Origin: Streptomyces liliiviolaceus
Lineage (GTDB): Bacteria; Actinomycetota; Actinomycetes; Streptomycetales; Streptomycetaceae
Reading direction: 5' to 3'
DNA length: 64,000 nucleotides
Assembly: GCF_018070025.1 (NCBI RefSeq)
Contig: NZ_JAGPYQ010000001.1
Coordinates: 5,146,001 to 5,210,000 of the forward strand
This document shows, piece after piece, positions 52,533 through 59,970 of the stretch. The translations under genes were made by a program, and so were the position numbers. Positions within the stretch are counted from its first letter, which is position 1; each line of letters opens with the position of its first letter. The notes below the pieces were generated by a model, which had not been told where the DNA came from, ran no database searches, and saw only the letters and a program-made list of their open reading frames with translations.

Positions 52533-53210
52533 CTACGGGACAACTGGACCGGCCGGATCGCCGGAAACGTCTGGCACGTCCAGGAGATCGAGCAGCTGCG
52601 CGGTGGTGTGCACGGCCGCACAGCAGCGGACGGCGTAATCGAGTGCGGAGCGGTGGTGTTCGGCGGTGAAATCGGCCACCGCGTCCGCGACCAGGAACGG
52701 CTGGATGTCGGAGCTGAAGGCGTCGACGGCGGTGATCAGGCAGCCGACATGGGCGTACACCCCGCACACGATCAGCTGGTCCCGTCCGGACTTCTCCATC
52801 ACGTCACGGAGTTCGGAGCGGACGAACGCGCTGTAGCGCCACTTGGTGAGGACCAGGTCTCCGTCGGCCGGCTTCAGGGCGTCGACGATCGCGGTGTCGT
52901 GCTCCCGCGCGGACATTCCGGGGCCCCAGAAGTCGTGGAGCAGGCCGCGCTGTTCGCGGTCCATGTCGCCGGGCTGGGCCGAGTAGACCACCGGCATCCC
53001 GAGGGCGACGGCACGCTCGCGCAGGGCGCCGATGTGGGCCAGCAGTTCCTCGTACGGAGAACTGTCGGGGTCGAAGGGGGCGAGGAAGTACGCCTGCAGG
53101 TCGTGCAGGAAGAGGACGGCCCGGTCGGGGTCCGGCCGCCAGTCGACCTGGTTCGGGGGCAGTTCGGCGGCGGTGGGCATGGGATAGGGCGGGATGGCGG
53201 GGATGCTCAT
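52533..53210 (-). CDS. phzD: Isochorismatase, PhzD type (2-amino-2-deoxyisochorismatase)
   Basis: 225 residues and close to phenazine PhzD throughout: IPAIPPYPMPTAAELPPN, VLFLHDLQAYFL with D37, SAQPGDMDREQRGLLHDFWG, LTKWRYSAF with K123 and CGVYAHVGCLITAVDAFS. It cleaves the enolpyruvyl ether of 2-amino-2-deoxyisochorismate to trans-2,3-dihydro-3-hydroxyanthranilate and pyruvate. It lies between an EntA-type dehydrogenase and the SRPBCC gene, downstream of phzC and phzE in the same direction. Confidence 0.94.
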   Translation of the reverse strand: MSIPAIPPYPMPTAAELPPNQVDWRPDPDRAVLFLHDLQAYFLAPFDPDSSPYEELLAHIGALRERAVALGMPVVYSAQPGDMDREQRGLLHDFWGPGMSAREHDTAIVDALKPADGDLVLTKWRYSAFVRSELRDVMEKSGRDQLIVCGVYAHVGCLITAVDAFSSDIQPFLVADAVADFTAEHHRSALDYAVRCCAAVHTTAQLLDLLDVPDVSGDPAGPVVP

Positions 53211-53219
53211 GTCCGCTGT

Positions 53220-54008
53220 TCACACCCCCAGGACGGCGCCGCCGTCGACGCACAGGTCCTGCATCGTGATGTGCCGGGCCCGGTCGGAGGCGAGGAAGAC
53301 GACGGCGTCCGCGATGTCACCGGGTTCGGCGATCCGGCGCAGCGGAATTCCGGTCCTGTACGCCTCCGCGGAACCGTCGATCGTCGACTGGCGGCCCGAT
53401 TCCGTCGTCCACAGCGAACGCAGCATCTCGGTGTCGGTGGAGCCGGGCGACACCACGTTGCAGCGAATTCCGTGTTCCGCCAGTTCCAGCCCGAGCGATT
53501 TGGTGAAGAGGGAGGCGGCGGCCTTCGAGGCGCCGTACGCGGCCATCTGCAATCGGGGTATCCGTCCGGCGTTGGAGGCGACGGTCACGATCGCGCCCTC
53601 TCCGCGTTCCCTCATTCGTGCGGCGACGGCCCGGGAGCAATGGAAGAGACCGTCGAGATTGGTGGAGAAGATTGCCCGCCAGTCCGTGTCGGACATGTCG
53701 ACCAAGGTTCCGGAGCGCATGACTCCGGCGGCGTTCACCAGCAGGTCCACGGCACCGAGTTCGTTCTCGATCCGCTCGACCGTTTCCTCGATCCGGGCGG
53801 ATACGGTGATGTCGGTGGGAAATGCGACGGCCTTCAGTCCGTCGGCTGCCGATTTCTCCACCAGATCGGCGAGTCCCGCCGGGTCCTTGTCCACGGCCGC
53901 CACCACGGCTCCGCGACTCGCGAGAGCGCGCACCACGGCGTTTCCGATTCCGCCCGCCGCTCCTGTCACCAGCGCGACGCGGGAGACGATTTCACTGTGC
54001 TCGGTCAC
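53220..54008 (-). CDS. Short-chain dehydrogenase of the 2,3-dihydro-2,3-dihydroxybenzoate dehydrogenase (EntA/DhbA) type
   Basis: 262 residues. VALVTGAAGGIGNAVVRAL is the NAD site, VTVASNAGRIPR carries the Ser, and YGASKAAAS the Tyr/Lys. The C-terminus (SPGSTDTEMLRSLW and HITMQDLCVDGGAVLG) matches EntA. Given PhzD next door, it most likely oxidises dihydro-3-hydroxyanthranilate to 3-hydroxyanthranilate. GTG 54008 is the chosen start because the upstream frame is not EntA-like. The 116-bp gap before it carries a short inverted repeat. Confidence 0.92.
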   Translation of the reverse strand: MTEHSEIVSRVALVTGAAGGIGNAVVRALASRGAVVAAVDKDPAGLADLVEKSAADGLKAVAFPTDITVSARIEETVERIENELGAVDLLVNAAGVMRSGTLVDMSDTDWRAIFSTNLDGLFHCSRAVAARMRERGEGAIVTVASNAGRIPRLQMAAYGASKAAASLFTKSLGLELAEHGIRCNVVSPGSTDTEMLRSLWTTESGRQSTIDGSAEAYRTGIPLRRIAEPGDIADAVVFLASDRARHITMQDLCVDGGAVLGV

Positions 54009-54082
54009 CTTCCCACCTTCCAGAAAAGAAGGGCGTCCGCCGGCACAAGACACAGGGCAACGGCGGGATATCGCGAGTCTAC

Positions 54083-54102
54083 GGATTCCTGTGCGCGAAT
54101 CC
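54083..54102. other. Short inverted repeat in the phzC-dehydrogenase gap
   Basis: GGATTC (54083-54088) pairs with GAATCC (54097-54102) 23 bp past the phzC stop. It could be a weak terminator or processing site adjusting levels of the downstream genes. Confidence 0.35.
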
Positions 54103-54124
54103 AGGTGTGGACGTGGACCGGAAT

Positions 54125-55327
54125 CTAGGACCGGACCCAGGCCCGCATCAATTCGGCGGCCTGGTCCGGATTCAGTCGCGGATCGCACAGCGTCGTATAC
54201 CGCTCGGCCAGCCGGTCGACCCCGTCGACCTTTCCGCCCAGACATTCGGTGACATCCGACGCGGCCACTTCCAGATGGAGTCCGCCCGGGTGCTCCCCCG
54301 CCCGTTCCAGCACGCGTTTGCAGCGGCTCGCCTCGTCCACGACGTCGGTGAGGCGCCGCGTCTTGCGGCCTGCCTCCCGCACCGTGTTGCCGTGCATCGG
54401 ATCGCTCAGCCAGACCGGCCGGTGCCCCGCGTCCCGTACGGCGGCCACGAGCGGCGGCAACAGCCCGGTCACCCGCTCCGCGCCCATCCGCACGATCAGG
54501 GTGAGCCGACCGGGCATCCGGTACGGGTCCAACAGCGCGCACACCTCCCGCAGTTCGTCCGTCGCGACGGACGGTCCGAGCTTGAGCGCCACCGGGTTCA
54601 CGACGGATGCCAGCAGCCGGACATGGGCCGAGTCGGGAGCTCTGGTGCGGTCGCCGAGCCAGGGCAGATGCGTCGAACCGAGGAACCGCCGCCCGCCGTC
54701 CGTACGGACCAGCCGGGCCTCGTAGTCGACGACCAGGGCGTCATGGCTGGCCCACGGCCCGTCCTCGAACTCCTGTAAGCGGCGGGCGCGTTGGTCCCGT
54801 TCGCGGGTCAGGGCGCGCAGTACGTCGGCGCTCGCCTGGTAGGCCCGGACCATCCGGCGCGGGTCGTGGGCCCGTGCCTCGGGGGTGGGGCTCTCGCCGT
54901 TCACCATGTGGCCCCGGAAGGCCGGCAGCAGCACTCCGCCGACCTCTTCGTGGGGCAGGGTGCGGGGCTTGGCGAACTGGCCGCCGATCCGCCCGACCCG
55001 TAGCACCGGCAGGCCCGTGCTGTCGGCCACCTCGTCGGCGAGGGCGTGCAGCACCGCCGTCTTGGCCCGGACCTGGTCGGCGTCGGTCTCCTCGAAACTC
55101 TCCGCGCAGTCGCCGAGTTGCAGCATCACCGCCCCGCCCCCGGCCACCACCGCGAGGGCCCGCCGCAGCCGCGCCAGTTCCTCCGGGGTCACCAGCGCGG
55201 GCGCGGACGCCAGCGCGGTGCAGCTGGGCTCGTACGCGGGGTGCGTCGCCCAGTCCGGCTGCTGGGCCGCCTCCACGCCCGCCGGCCACGGCTGTCGGGG
55301 AGTGCTCCGCGCTCCGTCGCCGGTCAT
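54125..55327 (-). CDS. phzC: Class II DAHP synthase (PhzC type)
   Basis: 400 residues. MLQLGDCAESFEETDADQ, LRVGRIGGQFAKPR and WLSDPMHGNT are the plant-type (class II) DAHP synthase motifs with the metal-binding Cys, His and Glu. It condenses PEP and erythrose 4-phosphate, raising flux into chorismate for the pathway. Its ATG overlaps the phzE stop (ATGA at 55324-55327). A TTA codon (54776-54778, Leu in RRLQEF) makes it a probable bldA target. Confidence 0.94.
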   Translation of the reverse strand: MTGDGARSTPRQPWPAGVEAAQQPDWATHPAYEPSCTALASAPALVTPEELARLRRALAVVAGGGAVMLQLGDCAESFEETDADQVRAKTAVLHALADEVADSTGLPVLRVGRIGGQFAKPRTLPHEEVGGVLLPAFRGHMVNGESPTPEARAHDPRRMVRAYQASADVLRALTRERDQRARRLQEFEDGPWASHDALVVDYEARLVRTDGGRRFLGSTHLPWLGDRTRAPDSAHVRLLASVVNPVALKLGPSVATDELREVCALLDPYRMPGRLTLIVRMGAERVTGLLPPLVAAVRDAGHRPVWLSDPMHGNTVREAGRKTRRLTDVVDEASRCKRVLERAGEHPGGLHLEVAASDVTECLGGKVDGVDRLAERYTTLCDPRLNPDQAAELMRAWVRS

Positions 55328-57372
55328 CGGTGGGCACCGTGTTCGCCGCGGTCCGCCGGAGGACGCAGCACCCGTTCCAGGAGATCGGCCAGCAGGCCGG
55401 TGCCGTGCTCGGTCAGCACCGACTCCAGATGGAACTGGACGGCGGCGAACCGCTCCCCGCGCAGGGCGTGCACCTCCCCGGTGGCGGGATCCCGGCACAG
55501 GTACACGTTTCCGCGCACGAGCGGTGAGCGCAGGACGTCCTCGGCGTGGCGGGCCGCGTAGGAGTTGTAGAAGCCGACCGCCTCGGGGCGCCCGAAGAAG
55601 TCGATACGGCGTTGCGTGCCCTGGTTGGGCCTCTCGCGGCGGTGGAGCGGAAGCCCGAGGAGTGTGCACAGCGCCTGGTGGCTCAGGCACTCACCGACGA
55701 AGGGGATGCCGCCGGCGAGGAGACGGCCGGTCATCTCGGTGATCCCGCGGACCTTCGGGTCGGTGGTGGCCCGGGGGTCGCCGGGGCCGGGGCCGAGCAG
55801 GACGCAGTCGTACGCCTCCAGGTCCGAGGAGCGCACCGACCACCAGGGGCGGACCGTGGCGTCCAGTCCCAGGGCCCGGGTCTGGTGGCCGAGCATGTCG
55901 GTGAACTTGTCCTCGGCGTCCACGATCAGCACACGTCCCGCGTCGGGGGCGTGGGAGCGTACGGGCCGGTCGTCCTCCTTGCCGAGCCAGAACGCCGACA
56001 GCCCCACGTTGCGGCGGTCCAGGGCGTCCGTGACACGGGGGTCGTCCCTCAGAGGCTCCGGCGACTGTCGCGACCGCTGTGAGGGGTCCGGTGTCCGGGG
56101 CCGCCCCGTCAGACCGGTGGCGGCGAGCAGCGCGTCGGCCTTGGCCCAGGTCTCGGCGACCTCGGCGGTGGGCCGTGAGTCGCGTACGAGCGTGGCGCCC
56201 ACGTCGATGCGTACGGTGCCCTCCCGGCGGATCTCCGCGGTACGGATCAGGATCGCCGAGTCCAGGGTGGCGAGGCCGTTCGTGTCCCGGCCGAGCAGGG
56301 CGAGGGCGCCGCCGTAGTAGCCGCGGCCGCTCTCCTCGTGGCGGGCGATCACCCGGCAGGCGTTCTCCAGGGGGCTGCCGATGATGGTCGGCGCGAACAT
56401 CGTCTCGCGCAGCACCTCGCGCACGTCCAGGGACGTGGGGCCGTCCAGCAGGTACTCGGTGTGCGCCAGTCTGGCCATCTGCCGCAGGTAGGGGCCGCGG
56501 GCCCGGGCGCCGCCGTCGCAGACCCTGGCGAGCATCTTCAGCTCCTCGTCGACGACCATGAAGAGCTCGTCGGTCTCCTTACGGTCGTCCAGGAACTCCA
56601 GTACGCCGTCCATGTCCGCGCCCGAGGGCGGGTAGCGGTAGGTGCCGCTGATCGGATTCATCCGCGCCACGCCCTCGGCCACCTGGACGTGCAGTTCCGG
56701 GGAGGCGCCGACGAAGGTGCGGTCGCCGGTGTGCACCACGAACGTCCAGTGGGCGCCGGACTCCATGGTCAGCAGCCGCTTGAAGACGGTCAGGGCGACC
56801 TCGGGCCGGTAGTCGCGCAAGGTCGCCCGGAAGGACCGTCTGACGACGAAGTTCGAGCCCTCGCCGGACCGGATCTCCTCGTCGAGGACCTTCTGCACGA
56901 CCTTCTCGTACTCGTCGTCCCCGACGTCGAACCCGCCCTCGGACAGGGCGACTTCGGCGTCGGGCAGCAGTTCCAGCGCCTCCTGGACGGGGAGAGCGGC
57001 TCGTTGCCGCACGGCCAGCGTCAGGATGGGTTCGCCGTCGTCGTTGCAGGCGTACCCGCGCTCGGTGATCTGGCGGAAGGGGATGGCCGCCAGCACCTCC
57101 GCCGGTCCCCCGGCTCCGGCCCAGGCCTCGGACCCGGCCCAGGCCTCGGCCCCGCTTTCGGCTCCGCTCCCGGTCGCGTGCACAGGGCCGGGCAGCGGCA
57201 CGTCGGCGAGCGTCGTCACCTCTCGCACCTCCCCCGTCAGGACCTCCACCTCGGGGGTGTCCGTACCGGCTCTGCGCAGGAGCGCGAACGGGGGTGGGTC
57301 GGGCGTCAGCAGGGAGTTGAGGAGGTCCCGAGCGCACGTCTCGCGAAAGTCCCGGACAGTGCTGATCGTCAT
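55324..57372 (-). CDS. phzE: 2-Amino-2-deoxyisochorismate synthase (PhzE type)
   Basis: 682 residues: an anthranilate synthase-like chorismate domain (IPFRQITERGYACND, NPISGTYRYPPSGADMDG, MFAPTIIGSPLENACRVI) followed by a glutamine amidotransferase domain with the nucleophile in GECLSHQALC and FHLESVLTEHG. It turns chorismate and glutamine into 2-amino-2-deoxyisochorismate, the PhzD substrate. The N-terminal part has a short EAWAGS repeat encoded by an 18-bp duplication (about 57115-57150), probably a surface loop. AGGAAAGG precedes ATG 57372. Confidence 0.95.
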   Translation of the reverse strand: MTISTVRDFRETCARDLLNSLLTPDPPPFALLRRAGTDTPEVEVLTGEVREVTTLADVPLPGPVHATGSGAESGAEAWAGSEAWAGAGGPAEVLAAIPFRQITERGYACNDDGEPILTLAVRQRAALPVQEALELLPDAEVALSEGGFDVGDDEYEKVVQKVLDEEIRSGEGSNFVVRRSFRATLRDYRPEVALTVFKRLLTMESGAHWTFVVHTGDRTFVGASPELHVQVAEGVARMNPISGTYRYPPSGADMDGVLEFLDDRKETDELFMVVDEELKMLARVCDGGARARGPYLRQMARLAHTEYLLDGPTSLDVREVLRETMFAPTIIGSPLENACRVIARHEESGRGYYGGALALLGRDTNGLATLDSAILIRTAEIRREGTVRIDVGATLVRDSRPTAEVAETWAKADALLAATGLTGRPRTPDPSQRSRQSPEPLRDDPRVTDALDRRNVGLSAFWLGKEDDRPVRSHAPDAGRVLIVDAEDKFTDMLGHQTRALGLDATVRPWWSVRSSDLEAYDCVLLGPGPGDPRATTDPKVRGITEMTGRLLAGGIPFVGECLSHQALCTLLGLPLHRRERPNQGTQRRIDFFGRPEAVGFYNSYAARHAEDVLRSPLVRGNVYLCRDPATGEVHALRGERFAAVQFHLESVLTEHGTGLLADLLERVLRPPADRGEHGAHR

Positions 57373-57468
57373 GCCTGCCTTTCCTGGGCGCCGTGAAGCA
57401 GGCCGCGCAAGGCGACGGGCGTCGGTCCATCGAGGCGGAACGGGGGGAGGGTGGGAGAGCCGGGAACG

Positions 57469-58503
57469 TCAGCCGGATGCCTGCCGATCGGAGCGTCGCT
57501 CCAGTTCCGTCGCGAAGTCCTGCCATGCCCGGCTGCACGCACGGGCGGCCGACACGATGATCTCCGCACGGTGCGGCGGAACGTTTTCGCCGATCCGGGT
57601 CCACTCTTGCGGGCCCACCGTGCACACGTCCAGGAGCCGGAGCAGGGTGCGGCCCGATTCGGAGAACCGCAGCGAGGGGTCCTTGCGCAGGTTGTGGATC
57701 AGTCCCGCGAGGTCGACGTCATGGTCGGCGCCACCGTCGATACGGGCCAGTGCCTTCGGCCGTGGCAGTGTTCCCGCCGTCTCGGGGGTCCCTTCCGCGG
57801 CCGCTTCGGCAGGCGCCGTCCCCGGCCCGCGCCGTGTGGGGCCGGCGGGCGCCTCACCGCGCCGCAGCCGGTCCCGGACGTCCCGCACGGTGGCGGTACA
57901 GATCCCGGCCTCCCTGGCGACCTCGCGCAGCGAGACGCCGGGACGTTCGGCGAGGATCCTGCCCGCCTGTTCGCGCCCCTCGGCGGCGTCGACCGGCCGC
58001 TCCCGGCCATCACGCCCCATCCGGGTGTTCGAGTGGGGAATTTCCCCACTCGCACGGCGCCGGATCGCGCCGACGGTCTTGTGGGAGAGGCCGGTGACGG
58101 CGGCGATCGCCCGATCGCTCCACTCGGGGTGGGAGCTGACGATCCGTTCGGCGGCGGCGTTTCTGTCGGATCGCGGCAAGGGGAGGCCGTGGGAGATGTT
58201 CGCCTTCACGGCGAGGACGAATGCTTCCTCGTCGTCGCACTCGCAGAAGACCGCCTCGATTTTCTCTTGACCGCGCAGTTCCGCCGCGCGCACGCGATGC
58301 ATTCCGTCGACGACGCTCATCGTCCGGCGGTTCACGAGAATGGGCGGCAGTTCGGTGTCCGATTCGGCCAGGAGGCGCACGTGCTCATGGTCCGCACCCG
58401 AAAGCCGGGGGGAATCAAATCGGGTCAACTCGCTCAACGACACCAATTCGGTGGACGGGCCCGATATAAGCGCGGAAGCGTCAGCTAATCGCTGACCGTT
58501 CAT
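57469..58503 (-). CDS. ParB/StrR-like pathway-specific regulator
   Basis: 344 residues. Residues about 15-100 form a ParB-like nuclease/CTPase-type domain (PPILVNRRTMSVVDGMHRVRAA); a helix-turn-helix follows (DRAIAAVTGLSHKTVGAIRRR) and a second one at about 185-215 (VSLREVAREAGICTATVRDV). This matches StrR/NovG-like activators of antibiotic clusters. Codon 6 is TTA (58486-58488), so its translation should require the bldA leucyl-tRNA and tie the cluster to development. GGGGGG lies before ATG 58503. It is the first gene of the leftward series and probably activates it. Confidence 0.85.
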   Translation of the reverse strand: MNGQRLADASALISGPSTELVSLSELTRFDSPRLSGADHEHVRLLAESDTELPPILVNRRTMSVVDGMHRVRAAELRGQEKIEAVFCECDDEEAFVLAVKANISHGLPLPRSDRNAAAERIVSSHPEWSDRAIAAVTGLSHKTVGAIRRRASGEIPHSNTRMGRDGRERPVDAAEGREQAGRILAERPGVSLREVAREAGICTATVRDVRDRLRRGEAPAGPTRRGPGTAPAEAAAEGTPETAGTLPRPKALARIDGGADHDVDLAGLIHNLRKDPSLRFSESGRTLLRLLDVCTVGPQEWTRIGENVPPHRAEIIVSAARACSRAWQDFATELERRSDRQASG

Positions 58504-59370
58504 GAGTTTATCCCCCCGGGGCGAGCTGGAGCTTTGCAGGACGACAACGATGGCAAGAGACATCGAAGGGCATCCGCCCATGGAGGCACGCAGCCGAAAA
58601 AATCTCCAGCCGCATGAGCGCGAAAGTAACAGGATGATCGACTCAAGGCACACCCCCGTGCATTTCGGCCAGTTGTCCCGTGTGTCCGGTGGAACGCCGA
58701 CCGCACCGACACCGTTCGGGGCGCCGACGAATCGCAACACCCACGCAGTCGCCCGAAGAGCACGCCGGAGATTCAGGAGAGATCATCTCGGGCGCGATCA
58801 AGGACGGTGAAAGAGTTGCCATTCCACCTTTTAGTCAACAGCTGTTCCAAGACAAAGCGACCGTATCAGCCGCCCCTCGGCACCGGCAACCAAAACGTGA
58901 TGTGCTGTTAACAAGCCACGCACTCACCAAAACGCGGGGACATCGGCAGTGGTTGGTGATCTTCACGCACACCGCCGGATCGGGTACCGACGACAACGGC
59001 GCACTTCAGAGGCGTCGCGGCGACAGAGAAGCCGAGCGACGGAAAGTCGCCCCCCGAATTCCCGCGAACCCCGTTTGCGTCACGAATAGCTGGGCATCAG
59101 AAACAGGTTATCCACCTTGAAACGTGGACGCGCTCGGCGCTGTAACGGAATATTAACTTCCGCTTTCGCGATTCCGCGGGCGCGGCCCGCCATCCGCCGT
59201 CCGCGGTCCGGTGACGGGCTGTCCGGCGTGCGCCGGGTGGCCCGGTCAGGCGGTCCTGTTAGGTGGCCCGGATGACGGGTACCCGGCCGCCCGGCAGCAG
59301 GCGTGACGTGTGGCGACCCGCTGGACCTGCGGTGAGACTGGGGCAAGCGGCGCCTGACGATGGGTGGAGC
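58504..59370. other. 867-bp non-coding gap at the right boundary of the biosynthetic cluster
   Basis: No convincing gene: the small frames present lack the third-position GC bias of their neighbours. GC is clearly lower than the flanks, with A6 at about 58599-58604, a GTTAAC palindrome near 58910 and TTATCCACC (about 59108-59116), a single DnaA-box-like string. ACCGTTCGGGGC at 58711-58722 is shared with the DosR-like motif at 12342. It should contain the promoter of the regulator gene and that of the rightward SRPBCC gene, but I cannot assign boxes. Confidence 0.6.
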
Positions 59371-59931
59371 ATGTTCAGGGTTGAGGAAACGATCGAGGTC
59401 GCGGTCCCGGTGAGTGCCGCGTACAACCAGTGGACGCAGTTCAAGAGCTTTCCCCGGTTCATGACCGCGGTGAAGAGGGTCGAGCAGGTCCGGCCGGCGC
59501 TCCTCTCCTGGACGGTCGGGGTCGGACCCGTGCGCCGCGAGTTCCAGGCCGAGATCGTCGAACAGGAACCCGACTCCCATCTGACGTGGCAGAGCCTCGA
59601 ACGGCACTTCGTCCACCAGGGCGAGGTGTTGTTCCGGCCGACCGCCACGGACGGCCCCACCACGACGGCCGGCACGCCGGACGGCACGACGGACCGTACG
59701 ACCGTCGTCGTCCGGATCGAGGTCGACTCACCCGGCGCCACCGCCCTGCTCGGCGGCCTCCCCGAGCTGGTCGCCCGTGTCGTCCAGCGGGAGCTGCGGC
59801 ACTTCAAGGCGTACATCGAGGGGCTCGGCGCGGAGAGCGGGGCCTGGCGGGGCACCATCCACGGCGGACGCGTACGGCCCGACGAGCCCAAGCCGCACCG
59901 GAGCCGTGTGCCCCACTGGCCCGTCGGCTGA
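59371..59931 (+). CDS. SRPBCC-family cyclase/dehydrase-like protein
   Basis: 186 residues. The first 145 form the START-like domain: VEETIEVAVPVSAAYNQWTQF, FPRFMTAVKRVEQ, then LTWQSLERHFVHQGEVLFRP. This 'cyclase/dehydrase' subtype is common in actinobacterial stress regions and is not specific to polyketides. A Gly/Thr-rich insert (about 95-112) interrupts the beta-sheet. TGGAG precedes ATG 59371. The molybdopterin oxidoreductase gene follows after 39 bp on the same strand, probably in one transcript. Confidence 0.8.
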   Translation: MFRVEETIEVAVPVSAAYNQWTQFKSFPRFMTAVKRVEQVRPALLSWTVGVGPVRREFQAEIVEQEPDSHLTWQSLERHFVHQGEVLFRPTATDGPTTTAGTPDGTTDRTTVVVRIEVDSPGATALLGGLPELVARVVQRELRHFKAYIEGLGAESGAWRGTIHGGRVRPDEPKPHRSRVPHWPVG

Positions 59932-59970
59932 CGCCGGGAGCGACAACAGCGTGACTGAAAGGCGATACCG

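Noticed and set aside
52533..57372. Complete phenazine pathway
   Set aside because: PhzF, PhzA/B and PhzG are absent in the window, and an EntA-type dehydrogenase is present instead; 3-hydroxyanthranilate is the better prediction.
59108..59116. DnaA box suggesting a replication origin
   Set aside because: A single imperfect match with no dnaA, dnaN or box cluster nearby.
58680..59120. Small rightward frame in the gap right of the cluster regulator
   Set aside because: No ribosome site, no domain, and codon third-position GC unlike real neighbours; treated as non-coding.
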